From positions 7,365-71,364 of the forward strand of contig CAJTSK010000010.1 of NCBI GenBank assembly GCA_910578835.1: 64,000 bases of DNA, read 5' to 3'. The notes beneath the pieces are model-generated. The model was not told the origin of the DNA, searched no databases, and saw only the letters and a list, made by a program, of their open reading frames with translations. Below are positions 28,736-36,596 of this stretch, piece after piece; the first letter of the stretch is position 1; each line of letters begins with the position of its first letter. Position numbers and translations under genes: made by a program. The DNA is from an uncultured Muribaculum sp. (lineage in GTDB: Bacteria; Bacteroidota; Bacteroidia; Bacteroidales; Muribaculaceae).

Positions 28736-30066
28736 ACGGCTGTCTTGTTTCCAGTGAAAAATTCCTGATTCCTTTCCGCATACTCCTCTTTTGCAATCTT
28801 GATATATTTCAAGAAGTTTGCTTCTGTAGTGTGACCCGTCATACTCATAATCGCCAGTGTGGGCATTCCCTTAAGATATAGGTTGGTTGCGAAAGTGCGT
28901 CGAGCCGTATGGAATCCGATACATTGGTATTTCAGATATTTCTTTGTGACACTCGTACCACATAAAGATTGAGATTGTTGAACTATATCATTGAGTCCAG
29001 CAAGTCTTCCCAGTTCTTTGAGGTGAGCATTAGATTTGCTCTTATCTACAAGTCGCGGGAATTTTCCATTATACTTTGTGTATAATGCCCGAACATACGG
29101 ATGAAGAGGTATAGTAACCGTCGCTTCTGTTTTCTGCGTTTGGATTGTGAGTGTATTCTTGGTGAAGTCGAATAACGCCTCATTGATTCGGTTTAAGTCA
29201 GCACGTCTCAATCCCGTCCAGCATCCGATAACGAACAAGTCACGAGAGACCTCCATTGTCGATTTAGGGTCAATAAGACCGTCTTTCATCAACTTAGGGA
29301 TATCGAGATTGTATAGAGCTGTTATGTCATCTTCCGTGAGAGCAATTTTCTTCTCTGTATGTTCCTTAGTGGGTAAGGACTTGTGAAAATCAGTATTCAA
29401 CAACCCCTCTTTCATGGCAGCATTCAACCATATTTTCAAGATTGAAAATGTAGCGCATACTGAGTTACGGCTATACCCACGACCAGGACGAGCAATATGA
29501 TAAGCCCAATAAGTGAACTTGTCTTTGAATGACTCGTTAAAAACATCGAAACTATCGGGGGTATGAGTTGCCTCCATAAAAGACATCAGTCTTTTAAGTA
29601 TTACTTTATGGTGTCCTTGAGTCCTTACGCTTATATTGCGAGTCGTTCCCTTGCATATCATAGTTGGGATTTTCTCAATATACTCTTGAAAGAACTGTAG
29701 CGGCGTGCGGTTTGCTTTGGCTTCCTCTTCTTCGACCTCTTTCTTGGCAGACTTGACTCCATTCTCAAAAATTGAGCTGAGGTCTATATCTGACAAAGAG
29801 GATGAACCAGTAAGCCAAAAGTTCCCCATCTGAGACCAACGGTTGTCAATCTCATTCAGTTGCTTGTTGATTCTCTTCAAGCCACGCTTGAACTTAACTG
29901 TTCCTTCGGCATCTTCGTTGCAACGCTGTTTAGTCTTATCCCAAATGCGGGTCGGGATAGAGATGCCAGTCGATTTCTTTATTTGCTTACCTCCGCCCCG
30001 AACAATCGCCATTATAAGCGATTGTTCTTTTTGGGGGTATTGGAGGTTAAATCGAATTTTATTCAT
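28732..30066 (-). CDS. int: Tyrosine site-specific recombinase (island integrase)
   Basis: The 444-aa integrase has an N-terminal Arm-DNA-binding-type region (about 1-75, TGISIPTRIWD). A SAM-like core-binding domain covers about 120-230. The catalytic domain has the box I Arg in WTGLRRADL, His386 and Arg389 in HTARR, His412 in TGHTT and nucleophile Tyr421 in FLKYI, so all active-site residues are present. This is the architecture of Bacteroidota integrative-element integrases. Its position near attL makes it the likely enzyme for insertion at guaA. It belongs to a five-gene minus-strand unit. Confidence 0.93.
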   Translation of the reverse strand: MNKIRFNLQYPQKEQSLIMAIVRGGGKQIKKSTGISIPTRIWDKTKQRCNEDAEGTVKFKRGLKRINKQLNEIDNRWSQMGNFWLTGSSSLSDIDLSSIFENGVKSAKKEVEEEEAKANRTPLQFFQEYIEKIPTMICKGTTRNISVRTQGHHKVILKRLMSFMEATHTPDSFDVFNESFKDKFTYWAYHIARPGRGYSRNSVCATFSILKIWLNAAMKEGLLNTDFHKSLPTKEHTEKKIALTEDDITALYNLDIPKLMKDGLIDPKSTMEVSRDLFVIGCWTGLRRADLNRINEALFDFTKNTLTIQTQKTEATVTIPLHPYVRALYTKYNGKFPRLVDKSKSNAHLKELGRLAGLNDIVQQSQSLCGTSVTKKYLKYQCIGFHTARRTFATNLYLKGMPTLAIMSMTGHTTEANFLKYIKIAKEEYAERNQEFFTGNKTAV

Positions 30067-30088
30067 TTATTCGATAATAACGTTGAGT

Positions 30089-30454
30089 TTATTCTTCTAC
30101 TTCTCCAAATATGTTCTCGTAAACTTCTCCATTACCATACTTCTCTACGAAGTCCTTGGCTTCATCCTCAAAAAGAGGAACAAGCAGACGCTTGGTAATC
30201 AGCAGGAAGTTGTCAATGTGGAGAGAACTAAATCCAACTGTGTAGGAAAAGAATTCCCCGTTCTTCTTCTGAAAGAGGAATACGGCTTTGTTATAGCCCC
30301 ATTCACTAAATTCAGATTGTTCATTGTCAATATACTTCCACATGAGAAGTTCCGCTGTTGCGGTATCGTACTTTTTACGATTTATGATTTTTGAGAAGTC
30401 GTCTACCTCTATCCAATGAAAGGCACTGACTTGTTTTCTTATTATTGTTGACAT
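30089..30454 (-). CDS. Hypothetical protein between the two recombinases (orf121)
   Basis: The 121-aa protein has no signal peptide or membrane segment, and I do not recognise a family. It is acidic with aromatic-rich stretches (WKYIDNEQSEFSEWGYNKAVF, FFSYTVGFSSLH). It starts 1 nt after the serine recombinase stop codon and ends 22 nt before the integrase start, so it is co-expressed with both. A directionality or accessory factor is possible, but only context supports that. Confidence 0.65.
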   Translation of the reverse strand: MSTIIRKQVSAFHWIEVDDFSKIINRKKYDTATAELLMWKYIDNEQSEFSEWGYNKAVFLFQKKNGEFFSYTVGFSSLHIDNFLLITKRLLVPLFEDEAKDFVEKYGNGEVYENIFGEVEE

Positions 30455-30455
30455 T

Positions 30456-31088
30456 TTAGTTTCTTATTAATGCGGCAACCTTTCTGATAGTGGTTACAGA
30501 AGTGCCAGTTATTTTTGAAATGTTTCGGAGGCTGTAGCCTCTCTTGAGAAGTCTTAATTCCTCGGCATACTCCTCTTTGTAGGCTTCGATGGGTTTGTTA
30601 TAGCCGTCTTTGCGTCCAACCTTTCCACCATTACTACGGAAATTTTTATATCCGCTTTCCATGCGTGAACGAATCAGATTACGCTCCATGGAATTGAACT
30701 GGGCGAGAATACCAAGGACTAAGGTAGCAATCGGATTGACTTCTCCATTTGGGAGCATCGTCTCAAGCCCATTCTGCAAGATGTAAACAGAAATTCCACG
30801 CTCGGTAAAGGTCTCGATAAGTTGTAAGAAGTCCACGGCTCGACGGCTTAGGCGGCTGCACTCATAAATGAGAATTTTATCAACCTTGGTTTTACTGGTG
30901 TAATCCAATAACTCCTTCATGGCTTGACGCTCTTCCACCTTCTTCGCCCCGCTAATCTTCTCAGAATACTCTTTGACTACTTCATAGCCTTGGCGTGCTG
31001 CATAATCGCGGAGGTCGTGAAGTTGGCGGTCATAGTCTTGTGAAGAGGTAGAAACTCGGGCATATATGATAACCTTGGTCTTTTCCAT
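30456..31088 (-). CDS. Serine recombinase of the resolvase/invertase family
   Basis: The 210-aa size is that of small resolvases and invertases. The N-terminal catalytic domain begins KVIIYARVSTSSQDYDRQ with nucleophile Ser13, followed by ECSRLSRRAVDFLQLIE. The E-helix region is GILAQFNSMERNLIRSRMESGY. A C-terminal Hin-like HTH reads LLKRGYSLRNISKITGTSVTTIRKV. It lies in the same unit as the tyrosine integrase, which is uncommon. It could resolve island dimers, invert an internal segment or act on another target. I see no convincing pair of inverted crossover sites in the window. Confidence 0.92.
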   Translation of the reverse strand: MEKTKVIIYARVSTSSQDYDRQLHDLRDYAARQGYEVVKEYSEKISGAKKVEERQAMKELLDYTSKTKVDKILIYECSRLSRRAVDFLQLIETFTERGISVYILQNGLETMLPNGEVNPIATLVLGILAQFNSMERNLIRSRMESGYKNFRSNGGKVGRKDGYNKPIEAYKEEYAEELRLLKRGYSLRNISKITGTSVTTIRKVAALIRN

Positions 31089-31100
31089 TCTCGAAGCTGA

Positions 31101-31409
31101 TTAGGCGGTGAAACCATACTCTTTGTTAACTCGCTCCTCGTAATCCTCGGTGCGCTCTACAAGGCTATCAATGACATTCACCAGTTCATCGAAGTACACA
31201 TCCTCGACTTTTTTACCAGTCTTTTTGAGAATGACGGTGAACGTGTCAAGCCCTTCGTCGTAGATTACCTCTACCCAGCCTTTGTATTTGAAGCCTTGCA
31301 CCTTGAAAGCGAGACCTCGGTTGTCTGAGAGGCGAGTCGGAGAGTTGAAGCCCCATGACCACATTATCATCAGTTGAGAGCGGAGGATTGAAAGGATGTA
31401 TTCAGCCAT
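31101..31409 (-). CDS. Small conserved mobile-element-type protein (orf102)
   Basis: The 102-aa protein of unknown function starts the recombinase operon. It has no signal peptide. It contains WGFNSPTRL, GLAFKVQGFKYKGWVEVIYDEG and a C-terminal charged helix (VDSLVERTEDYEERVNKEYGF). Proteins that look like this occur in Bacteroides plasmids and integrative elements, as I recall, but I cannot give a function. It follows the -7/-33 promoter at 31442-31473 by about 32 nt and is 12 nt from the serine recombinase gene. Confidence 0.7.
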   Translation of the reverse strand: MAEYILSILRSQLMIMWSWGFNSPTRLSDNRGLAFKVQGFKYKGWVEVIYDEGLDTFTVILKKTGKKVEDVYFDELVNVIDSLVERTEDYEERVNKEYGFTA

Positions 31410-31441
31410 ATTCTTGATGTTATCGGTTAATTATTACCCTG

Positions 31442-31473
31442 CAAAGTTACATCTAAAGTTAAGAGAATGCAAA
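31442..31473 (-). promoter_or_regulatory. Leftward promoter of the recombinase operon
   Basis: On the minus strand -33 TTTG (complement of 31470-31473), a 20-nt spacer and -7 TAACTTTG (complement of 31442-31449) make one of the best matches in the window. The element CTAAAGTTAA lies within the spacer and recurs about 34 nt away, so it may be a repressor operator. Confidence 0.82.
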
Positions 31474-31511
31474 TTTCTTCAGCTAACTAAAGTTAATTCA
31501 TGTTGAGGAAA

Positions 31512-31542
31512 TTGATATTCTGCGTTAATTTAGCTACCTTTG
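31512..31542 (+). promoter_or_regulatory. Rightward promoter of the XRE regulator
   Basis: -33 TTG (31512-31514), a 20-nt spacer and -7 TACCTTTG (31535-31542) lie 13 nt before the ATG. This promoter diverges from that of the recombinase operon. Confidence 0.8.
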
Positions 31543-31555
31543 CGCTAAAGAACCG

Positions 31556-31861
31556 ATGAATATGGAAAAAACACTATCAACCCGCGTCAAAGAACTCTGT
31601 TCAGAGCAAGGAATCACACTCAAAGAGCTATCAGAAAAGATGGGAATAAAGCCCGAAAGCCTAAGCCGTGCGCTAAGTGGTAATCCTCAGCTCTCGACCT
31701 TGGAAAATATTGCTAAAGCCCTTGGAGTAGGAGTAGCCGAGTTGCTAACTGGTGGGCGGTCTTATGAACCACTGACCTCTGACTTTACAGCCTTGGTGGT
31801 TAAAGATGGGAAAACGTACCTTTTTCATTCCGAATCAGAATTGAAGAACTGGTTAGCGTAG
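31556..31861 (+). CDS. XRE-family HTH regulator, candidate island repressor
   Basis: The 101-aa protein has an HTH_3/Cro-cI domain at about residues 8-66 (RVKELCSEQGITLKELSEKMGI, ESLSRALSGNPQLSTLENIAKALG) and a short C-terminal extension ending LYHSESELKNWLA-like (FHSESELKNWLA). It faces away from the recombinase operon across a 146-nt region with repeated CTAAAGTTAA-type elements, the usual layout of a phage-like lysogeny switch. It probably represses its own and the recombinase promoters. An internal ATG at 31562 is an alternative start. Its end overlaps the convergent orf150 by 9 nt. Confidence 0.88.
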   Translation: MNMEKTLSTRVKELCSEQGITLKELSEKMGIKPESLSRALSGNPQLSTLENIAKALGVGVAELLTGGRSYEPLTSDFTALVVKDGKTYLFHSESELKNWLA

Positions 31862-32305
31862 GCTTTCAAACTCATTGATAAGTTCTTCATAGGTGACCCA
31901 GATATATCCATAAGAATTAGATAATGTTTGAGCCGCCACAATCGCATCGGACTGATTCCCTTCGGGTACATTCTCGATGACTATGGTATCATTGAGACAC
32001 CGAAGCTGATGCTTCTTACCGAAGTAGGCAAATATGAAGCCATTTGAGAAGTACACTTCAGAGATAGGAGCATTCTCGACTTCTTCTGCCACATAGTCAG
32101 TGTACTCCTTCCCATTCTGAGCTTCGAATGCTTCTGCATCTCTAATGGTTTTGTACCAGTTCCTCAGAACGCAAGCAAATACTTCTTTGCCCCATTCTTC
32201 TACCAAATTCTGTGAAAGGTAGAAATTTACGTACTCTTCCTCGCTGTAAGTTTTGCTAACCTTAGCCTCCTTGATGGATGCTATGTTGGAAATTCTATTT
32301 TCCAT
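31853..32305 (-). CDS. Hypothetical protein (orf150)
   Basis: The 150-aa acidic protein has no signal peptide, and I do not recognise a family. It has a predicted helical N-terminal half (EEEYVNFYLSQNLVEEWGKEVFACVLRNWYKTI) and a beta-rich middle. Its 3' end overlaps that of the XRE gene tail-to-tail. The 187 nt upstream (32306-32492) contain CATCG-TTGA-CGATG, a small inverted repeat, and a 15-bp sequence that recurs at 34483-34497, but no further gene. Confidence 0.62.
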   Translation of the reverse strand: MENRISNIASIKEAKVSKTYSEEEYVNFYLSQNLVEEWGKEVFACVLRNWYKTIRDAEAFEAQNGKEYTDYVAEEVENAPISEVYFSNGFIFAYFGKKHQLRCLNDTIVIENVPEGNQSDAIVAAQTLSNSYGYIWVTYEELINEFESLR

Positions 32306-32375
32306 TTTTGAGTTGTGTTTTTGTTTTTATTCTTGCCAATACCAGTACACAAGCTAACGAGCTTCTGTGTCATCG

Positions 32376-32390
32376 TTGACGATGCAAAAT
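32376..32390. repeat. 15-bp repeat TTGACGATGCAAAAT, copy 1
   Basis: An exact copy lies at 34483-34497. Each lies upstream of a minus-strand island gene (orf150 and the HTH-methyltransferase-like gene). Read on the minus strand, the ATTTTG core resembles a degenerate -7 element, so this may be a shared promoter or regulator site. Confidence 0.5.
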
Positions 32391-32492
32391 TGGCAATAAT
32401 CTGACTGACAACCCAATAGAATTATCGAGCGGGGACGGAATCATCCCAGCCTCAGGAAAATAAAAATGAAAGTGGTAACTGCGAGGTAACTG

Positions 32493-33413
32493 CTATTTGA
32501 GATATTGAGCCTTAAAAGTAGCCCATTTGGAGTTAATCTGAGAATAGATTCGACCTTTTCGGAATATCATCGGGTCTTCGTGTGTGATATATTCACCTTT
32601 CTTGTCTTTTTTAGGTTCGCTCAGTTGAACTTCCTTTGTATAATTGGAGAAGGGCAGTTTAAGGTATGATGAAAGTGTTTCCAGTCCTTTTTTAAGGCTA
32701 ACGTTGCTCCGCTTTATCAATGGACTCTCAGATAAAAACCGATACACTATTATGGTACGTCTGTGTGCATCTTCATCCCGCATGAGATTCCATTCTTCGG
32801 AGAGATGTTTAAGGCTGACTTTGAGTAGATGTAGATTATCTCTACTGTTAGTCTTCAGAAGATTGCCGAGAGCCAAATCCATTTCATTTGAATTGACTAT
32901 CATCTTCAACTGCATCTCAATATATGTATTCCGATTGAGCGATACTCCCCAAACTTTCAAAATACGGTTAACTATCTCGACCTTTGGCTTGGTTGTAATA
33001 ACGGCTAATATAGCCTTGGCAACCTGCTCCTTGGTGTATAGAGGTCTAATCTCGTTCAGATATGCCAAAGCCAATTCTCGCTCCTCGGCGTTCCGATGGG
33101 CTGGATATGTAATCTCACCAGTCTTCAAGAGACTGATGACATTATCCGACAGTATTTCATTCTCATAGAAGCTGTTCTCAGTGTAGTTCACACCCCATTC
33201 AGATATTTCATATTCCCATCCCTCATTATTTCTCAACTCTTCACATATCTCCGTTTTACGCTTTTCTATGATATCTCGATACGATTTCTCAAACTCCTCA
33301 TCCGTCATGTAGATATACACAAACTCCACCTTGTAATATACTGGATGGAGATATTCTAATCTCACCGTATAGCGGAGCTGAGGATAGGGGTATGTATCGA
33401 GATTTAGAGGCAT
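32493..33413 (-). CDS. Hypothetical protein (orf306)
   Basis: The 306-aa cytoplasmic-looking protein matches no family I recognise. The N-terminal third is aromatic-rich and charged. The middle (about 115-260) is alpha-helical with a repeated leucine pattern. The C-terminus is basic (KKDKKGEY, FRKGRIYSQINSKWATFKAQYLK). It starts 12 nt after the stop codon of the HTH-methyltransferase-like gene and is probably co-transcribed with it. A partner role is possible but unsupported beyond context. Confidence 0.6.
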   Translation of the reverse strand: MPLNLDTYPYPQLRYTVRLEYLHPVYYKVEFVYIYMTDEEFEKSYRDIIEKRKTEICEELRNNEGWEYEISEWGVNYTENSFYENEILSDNVISLLKTGEITYPAHRNAEERELALAYLNEIRPLYTKEQVAKAILAVITTKPKVEIVNRILKVWGVSLNRNTYIEMQLKMIVNSNEMDLALGNLLKTNSRDNLHLLKVSLKHLSEEWNLMRDEDAHRRTIIVYRFLSESPLIKRSNVSLKKGLETLSSYLKLPFSNYTKEVQLSEPKKDKKGEYITHEDPMIFRKGRIYSQINSKWATFKAQYLK

Positions 33414-33425
33414 GGTAATGGTCTT

Positions 33426-34343
33426 TTAATGCTTACGGAATACAAGGAAATAGGAGTGCATCTTTCGGGCGCAACGCTGCCTATACGATTGTTTGAGTAA
33501 TTTAGTTGTAGCAATCAAAAGGAACTGGTCAAGTAACTTAAAGCCGAGTTGTCGAGCTTGTTCAATGACATATAAGGCTACCCACTCTTGCTTTCCCTTA
33601 TACCAATAATCTTGCGTTTTCATCACTAACACCCCGTTAGATTTCAATAGACGATAAGCAAGTGAAATCATCTGCGTGTTAGTGCTATATAACTCTTCAT
33701 TGCTGCCAAAATATGAGAATCTTTTGAGCATCATGCTCTGAATTGTTTTCGATTCTGCATACTCATCGACTATAAATGGCAAGTCAATTATGATACTGTT
33801 GAATGAGTTATCTGGAAACAACTCTGCTACCTCCAATGGCTTTACAGTTTCATCAACTGGATACTTGTCGAATAGATGTGCGGGGCGAGGGATGCCAAAC
33901 TTATAAAAACCGCCCACGGATGTAGTTAAATCGCAGTCAAAAGTGGGAGCATTATCACAATAGAGCCTCAAAATCCCCGATAATATAGCCGTTTGGTCTT
34001 TATCTACCGTCTTTATAGGAGCTGACAATTTGGAAAGGTTGACCTTGGAAACTTTATCTGTGTTAGGCTTTACTGGCGCACTCTCCATTGCCATGTACTT
34101 CTTAACCGTATTAAGCGACATACCAAGAGCACTGGCAACCTCGGAAGGCTTTGCGTCCTTATGGGATTGGATATAGACCTTCACGGCATTATATCGCTTT
34201 ACTTGCTCATCATAGCGGCGGTCAATACCATGCTCATTGATATATTTGCGTATTGCCGCCTCGGTCACACCGCATCGCTTGGCGTTATCCTCAACGCTAA
34301 GAGATGGATTGTAGTTTATGCGAGACTTTGTAGGCATTATCAA
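33426..34343 (-). CDS. HTH protein with a degenerate DNA-methyltransferase-like domain
   Basis: The 305-aa protein has two HTH-like segments (about 16-40, ERCGVTEAAIRKYI-like, and 64-85, KPSEVASALGMSLNTVKKYM). Residues about 135-305 look like a class I SAM methyltransferase core: FDCDLTTSVGGFYKFG, the motif-IV position IIIDLPF (187-190), and RLLKSNGVLVMKTQDYW (KTQD at 242-245) as in phage-type DNA methyltransferases. Known N6-adenine enzymes have DPPY/F/W at motif IV. DLPF lacks the central Pro, so activity is uncertain and it may be a DNA-binding regulator derived from a methyltransferase. A -7 TACCTTTG lies at 34356-34363. Confidence 0.65.
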   Translation of the reverse strand: MIMPTKSRINYNPSLSVEDNAKRCGVTEAAIRKYINEHGIDRRYDEQVKRYNAVKVYIQSHKDAKPSEVASALGMSLNTVKKYMAMESAPVKPNTDKVSKVNLSKLSAPIKTVDKDQTAILSGILRLYCDNAPTFDCDLTTSVGGFYKFGIPRPAHLFDKYPVDETVKPLEVAELFPDNSFNSIIIDLPFIVDEYAESKTIQSMMLKRFSYFGSNEELYSTNTQMISLAYRLLKSNGVLVMKTQDYWYKGKQEWVALYVIEQARQLGFKLLDQFLLIATTKLLKQSYRQRCARKMHSYFLVFRKH

Positions 34344-34394
34344 TTATTTCTACGGCAAAGGTAATAATTTTTGACGAAATACCGCATTGCTCGC

Positions 34395-34424
34395 TTGCCA
34401 CCTCAGAAAAATTTCGTAACTTTG
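34395..34424 (+). promoter_or_regulatory. Promoter without a downstream reading frame (candidate ncRNA promoter)
   Basis: -33 TTG (34395-34397), a 19-nt spacer and -7 TAACTTTG (34417-34424) point rightward into a 340-nt stretch with no plausible gene. Confidence 0.7.
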
Positions 34425-34482
34425 GGGTGTCATTGGCTTGATAGCCATTGACAGACATATTAGGAAAGTGTTTAGGCTTTTC

Positions 34483-34497
34483 TTGACGATGCAAAAT
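34483..34497. repeat. 15-bp repeat TTGACGATGCAAAAT, copy 2
   Basis: This is an exact copy of 32376-32390. It lies 140 nt upstream of the HTH-methyltransferase-like gene and within the candidate ncRNA on the opposite strand. Confidence 0.5.
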
Positions 34498-34640
34498 CAC
34501 CACCTTTGCTAATCGGAGTCAGGAAATGCGTAACGCTCTCCCCATAGTTGCATATTGCGACAACACGTCGATAATATACGCTGTGGGTGAGTTGCATCGC
34601 GTATAGTATCGACTCCGTGGCTTGGACTCCGTGGCTTGTG

Positions 34641-34689
34641 GTGAGCCTGCATCGTAGATAAAATGCCGATTGCAGCTCACTCTTTTTTT
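34641..34689 (+). terminator. Intrinsic terminator before the six-gene operon
   Basis: Arms 34641-34651 and 34671-34680 pair over 10 bp with one bulged C. Seven T residues follow (34683-34689). No coding sequence precedes it, so it ends an untranslated transcript. Confidence 0.75.
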
Positions 34690-34774
34690 ATGTGTCTTAA
34701 ATATGTTAAACCGTAAGCTGTCCGAATGAGCTGATAAGGACATTGTTAAGAGATATCTTTGTTTGCTCACTAAT

Positions 34775-35485
34775 ATGTCTGATTATACAAAACAACTGCA
34801 AGCGGTTTTTGAGGAACTGGTGAGACTTCAAACATTACAGCCTCAATATCATCATTCCATTGAAATTCTACATTCTTCCGATGAATTTCAAGAGGGGGAA
34901 CATTGCTATTTCTTCTCAAATGTTGGTCGTGTCTTAACAAATCGTCCGCAGATAGGTATAGGATTTAAGTTTTCCAACGAACAGGAAAATAAGTTTAAGA
35001 AACTCAATATATTCTCTGAGTTTGTTTGCAATAACGAAGATGCAAACACTATTTGCTATGACATTACACTAACAGATGATGCAGTTAAAGCGTCCTATGT
35101 TTTCAATGAAGTGGTAAAGAATATCTTTGCGCCACAGACTATGCCAACCCTCGTGACAACAACGAATAAAAATTATATTCATAATAAAGAATCACTTAAA
35201 GCATTCTTTGCGAATCATTTGCCTATGATGTTTTGCTTTGACCTACCGAAATCTACAAATCTGAGTCAAATAAAGACTCAGTTCTCGAAAGCTAAAACTA
35301 CTGTAGAAAAATATGGGTTTGGAAAGGTTGAATTTTCAGAGGAGGAAAGGTGTGTAAAGGGTTATTATCAACCAACGGAAGAACCCATTGGATTCTTTGC
35401 CTCAATAAAACATGGTGGGAAAATGGGTGATTGCGAGGGAGAACTCATCCATTTACTTTCCCTATGTTACGATTCATTCAAATAA
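34775..35485 (+). CDS. Hypothetical protein, first gene of the six-gene island operon (orf236)
   Basis: The 236-aa soluble protein belongs to no family I recognise. It has a mixed alpha/beta look with Cys and aromatic residues (GEHCYFFSNVGRVLTNRPQIGIGFKFSNEQ). I chose the ATG at 34775; an in-frame TTG at 34763 would lie at or before the expected transcript start. A -7 TATCTTTG (34754-34761) precedes it with only a CTG at -33. The next gene follows after 6 nt. Confidence 0.65.
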   Translation: MSDYTKQLQAVFEELVRLQTLQPQYHHSIEILHSSDEFQEGEHCYFFSNVGRVLTNRPQIGIGFKFSNEQENKFKKLNIFSEFVCNNEDANTICYDITLTDDAVKASYVFNEVVKNIFAPQTMPTLVTTTNKNYIHNKESLKAFFANHLPMMFCFDLPKSTNLSQIKTQFSKAKTTVEKYGFGKVEFSEEERCVKGYYQPTEEPIGFFASIKHGGKMGDCEGELIHLLSLCYDSFK

Positions 35486-35491
35486 AATGAT

Positions 35492-36586
35492 ATGGCATTA
35501 GTCGAAGTGATAAAATGGGAAGTATCAACTTCCGAACTGGTTCACAAATACCAAGTCAACGACCTTAAACTTGGGTCACAACTTGTTGTATATCCAAGCC
35601 AGACAGCATTCTTCGTTAAGGGCGGTCAGATACTGGACGAGTTTATCTGTGGGACTTACACCATTAAATCTGAAAACATTCCGCTCCTTAGCAAACTGAC
35701 AAATCTTCCGTTTGGTGGGGAATCACCATTTCAAGCTGAAGTATGGTTTGTAAACCAAGTATCTTTACTTGATTGCAAGTGGGGTACTCCTTCTCCCATT
35801 CAGATAGAAGACCCTAAATATGGTGTGATTGTTCCCATCCGTGCTTTTGGTCAATACGGCTTTCATATAAGCAACCCAAGACTGTTCTTGGAAAAGTTTG
35901 TAGGTAATATGCCATCATTCGCTACGCAGAAAGTCTCTGATTATTTCAGAGGAGTCATATTATCCAAACTTACAAACATAATCACTGAAAAGCTATATGC
36001 CGACAATCTGTCAGTGGTCAATATCAATAATCATGTCGAGGCGATTGGTGCTTATGCCAAGGAAAAGCTTGCAGAAGTGCTGAATGAGTATGGCATTACA
36101 CTTGAGATGTTTCAGACCATTGCAATCTCTGTCGATGAAAACGATGCAAGTTTCAAACGATTGAAAGAGACCAAGGACTCTCTCGCCCGAATCAACATCA
36201 TGGGGAAGGAGAATTATCAGATGGAGCGTAGTTTTGATGTGCTTGAGGGTGCTGCTGAAAACAATGGAGGTTTGGCAGGCGCAGCCGTCGGTATTGGTGC
36301 AGGATTGGGTATCGGAAAACAGATTGGTGATATTGTCAATCAAAATCTGAACGTCGCTCCACAAGAAATGCCGCCTCTCCCAAGGATTTCTTTTTATGTG
36401 GGGGTTAACGGTCAACCGCAGGGTCCGTTTGATTTGGCTGTTTTGCGAAACGCTTGCCAAGGTGGTCAGTATTCCGCTACAACACTTGTATGGCGCAAAG
36501 GAATGACGGAATGGAAACAAATGAGTGAAGTTCCCGAATTTGCCGATATTTTCGAGGATTGTCCTCCTCCACTCCCTCAAATCTAA
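35492..36586 (+). CDS. SPFH-domain protein (YdjI/virion-core-like) with C-terminal GYF_2 domain
   Basis: The 364-aa protein has an SPFH/band-7-like domain at about residues 15-240 (SQLVVYPSQTAFFVKGGQILDEFICGTY-type opening, VPIRAFGQYGFHISNPRLFLEKFVGN, NEYGITLEMFQTIAISVDE). A Gly/Ala-rich linker covers about 258-290 (GGLAGAAVGIGAGLGIG). The C-terminal GYF_2 module lies at about 305-355 (FYVGVNGQPQGPFDLAVLR, TLVWRKGMTEWKQMSEV). SPFH proteins of this type scaffold membrane microdomains, and GYF_2 modules bind partners. In Bacillus ydjFGHI a YdjI-type protein is encoded with a zinc-ribbon membrane protein, and the same pairing is seen here. Confidence 0.85.
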   Translation: MALVEVIKWEVSTSELVHKYQVNDLKLGSQLVVYPSQTAFFVKGGQILDEFICGTYTIKSENIPLLSKLTNLPFGGESPFQAEVWFVNQVSLLDCKWGTPSPIQIEDPKYGVIVPIRAFGQYGFHISNPRLFLEKFVGNMPSFATQKVSDYFRGVILSKLTNIITEKLYADNLSVVNINNHVEAIGAYAKEKLAEVLNEYGITLEMFQTIAISVDENDASFKRLKETKDSLARINIMGKENYQMERSFDVLEGAAENNGGLAGAAVGIGAGLGIGKQIGDIVNQNLNVAPQEMPPLPRISFYVGVNGQPQGPFDLAVLRNACQGGQYSATTLVWRKGMTEWKQMSEVPEFADIFEDCPPPLPQI

Positions 36587-36596
36587 ATAAACTGAT

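Larger units (their letters stand above)
34431..34689 (+). ncRNA. Candidate structured non-coding RNA of about 260 nt
   Basis: This interval fills most of the 431-nt gap between the minus-strand genes and the six-gene operon. It starts about 7 nt after a good promoter and ends with a terminator. Inside are a 14-bp inverted repeat with one mismatch (34568-34581 with 34599-34612, 17-nt loop) and a tandem 14-bp repeat GACTCCGTGGCTTG (34611-34624, 34625-34638). No open frame of note runs through it. It could instead be a transfer or replication origin, since such sites also carry strong inverted repeats. The boundaries are inferred from promoter and terminator. Confidence 0.5.

Noticed and set aside
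31410..31555. CRISPR-like repeats in the XRE region
   Set aside because: The repeats are 9-10 nt, few and within promoters; they fit operators, not an array.
34431..34689. Retron msr/msd RNA
   Set aside because: There is a structured RNA candidate but no reverse transcriptase gene anywhere in the window.
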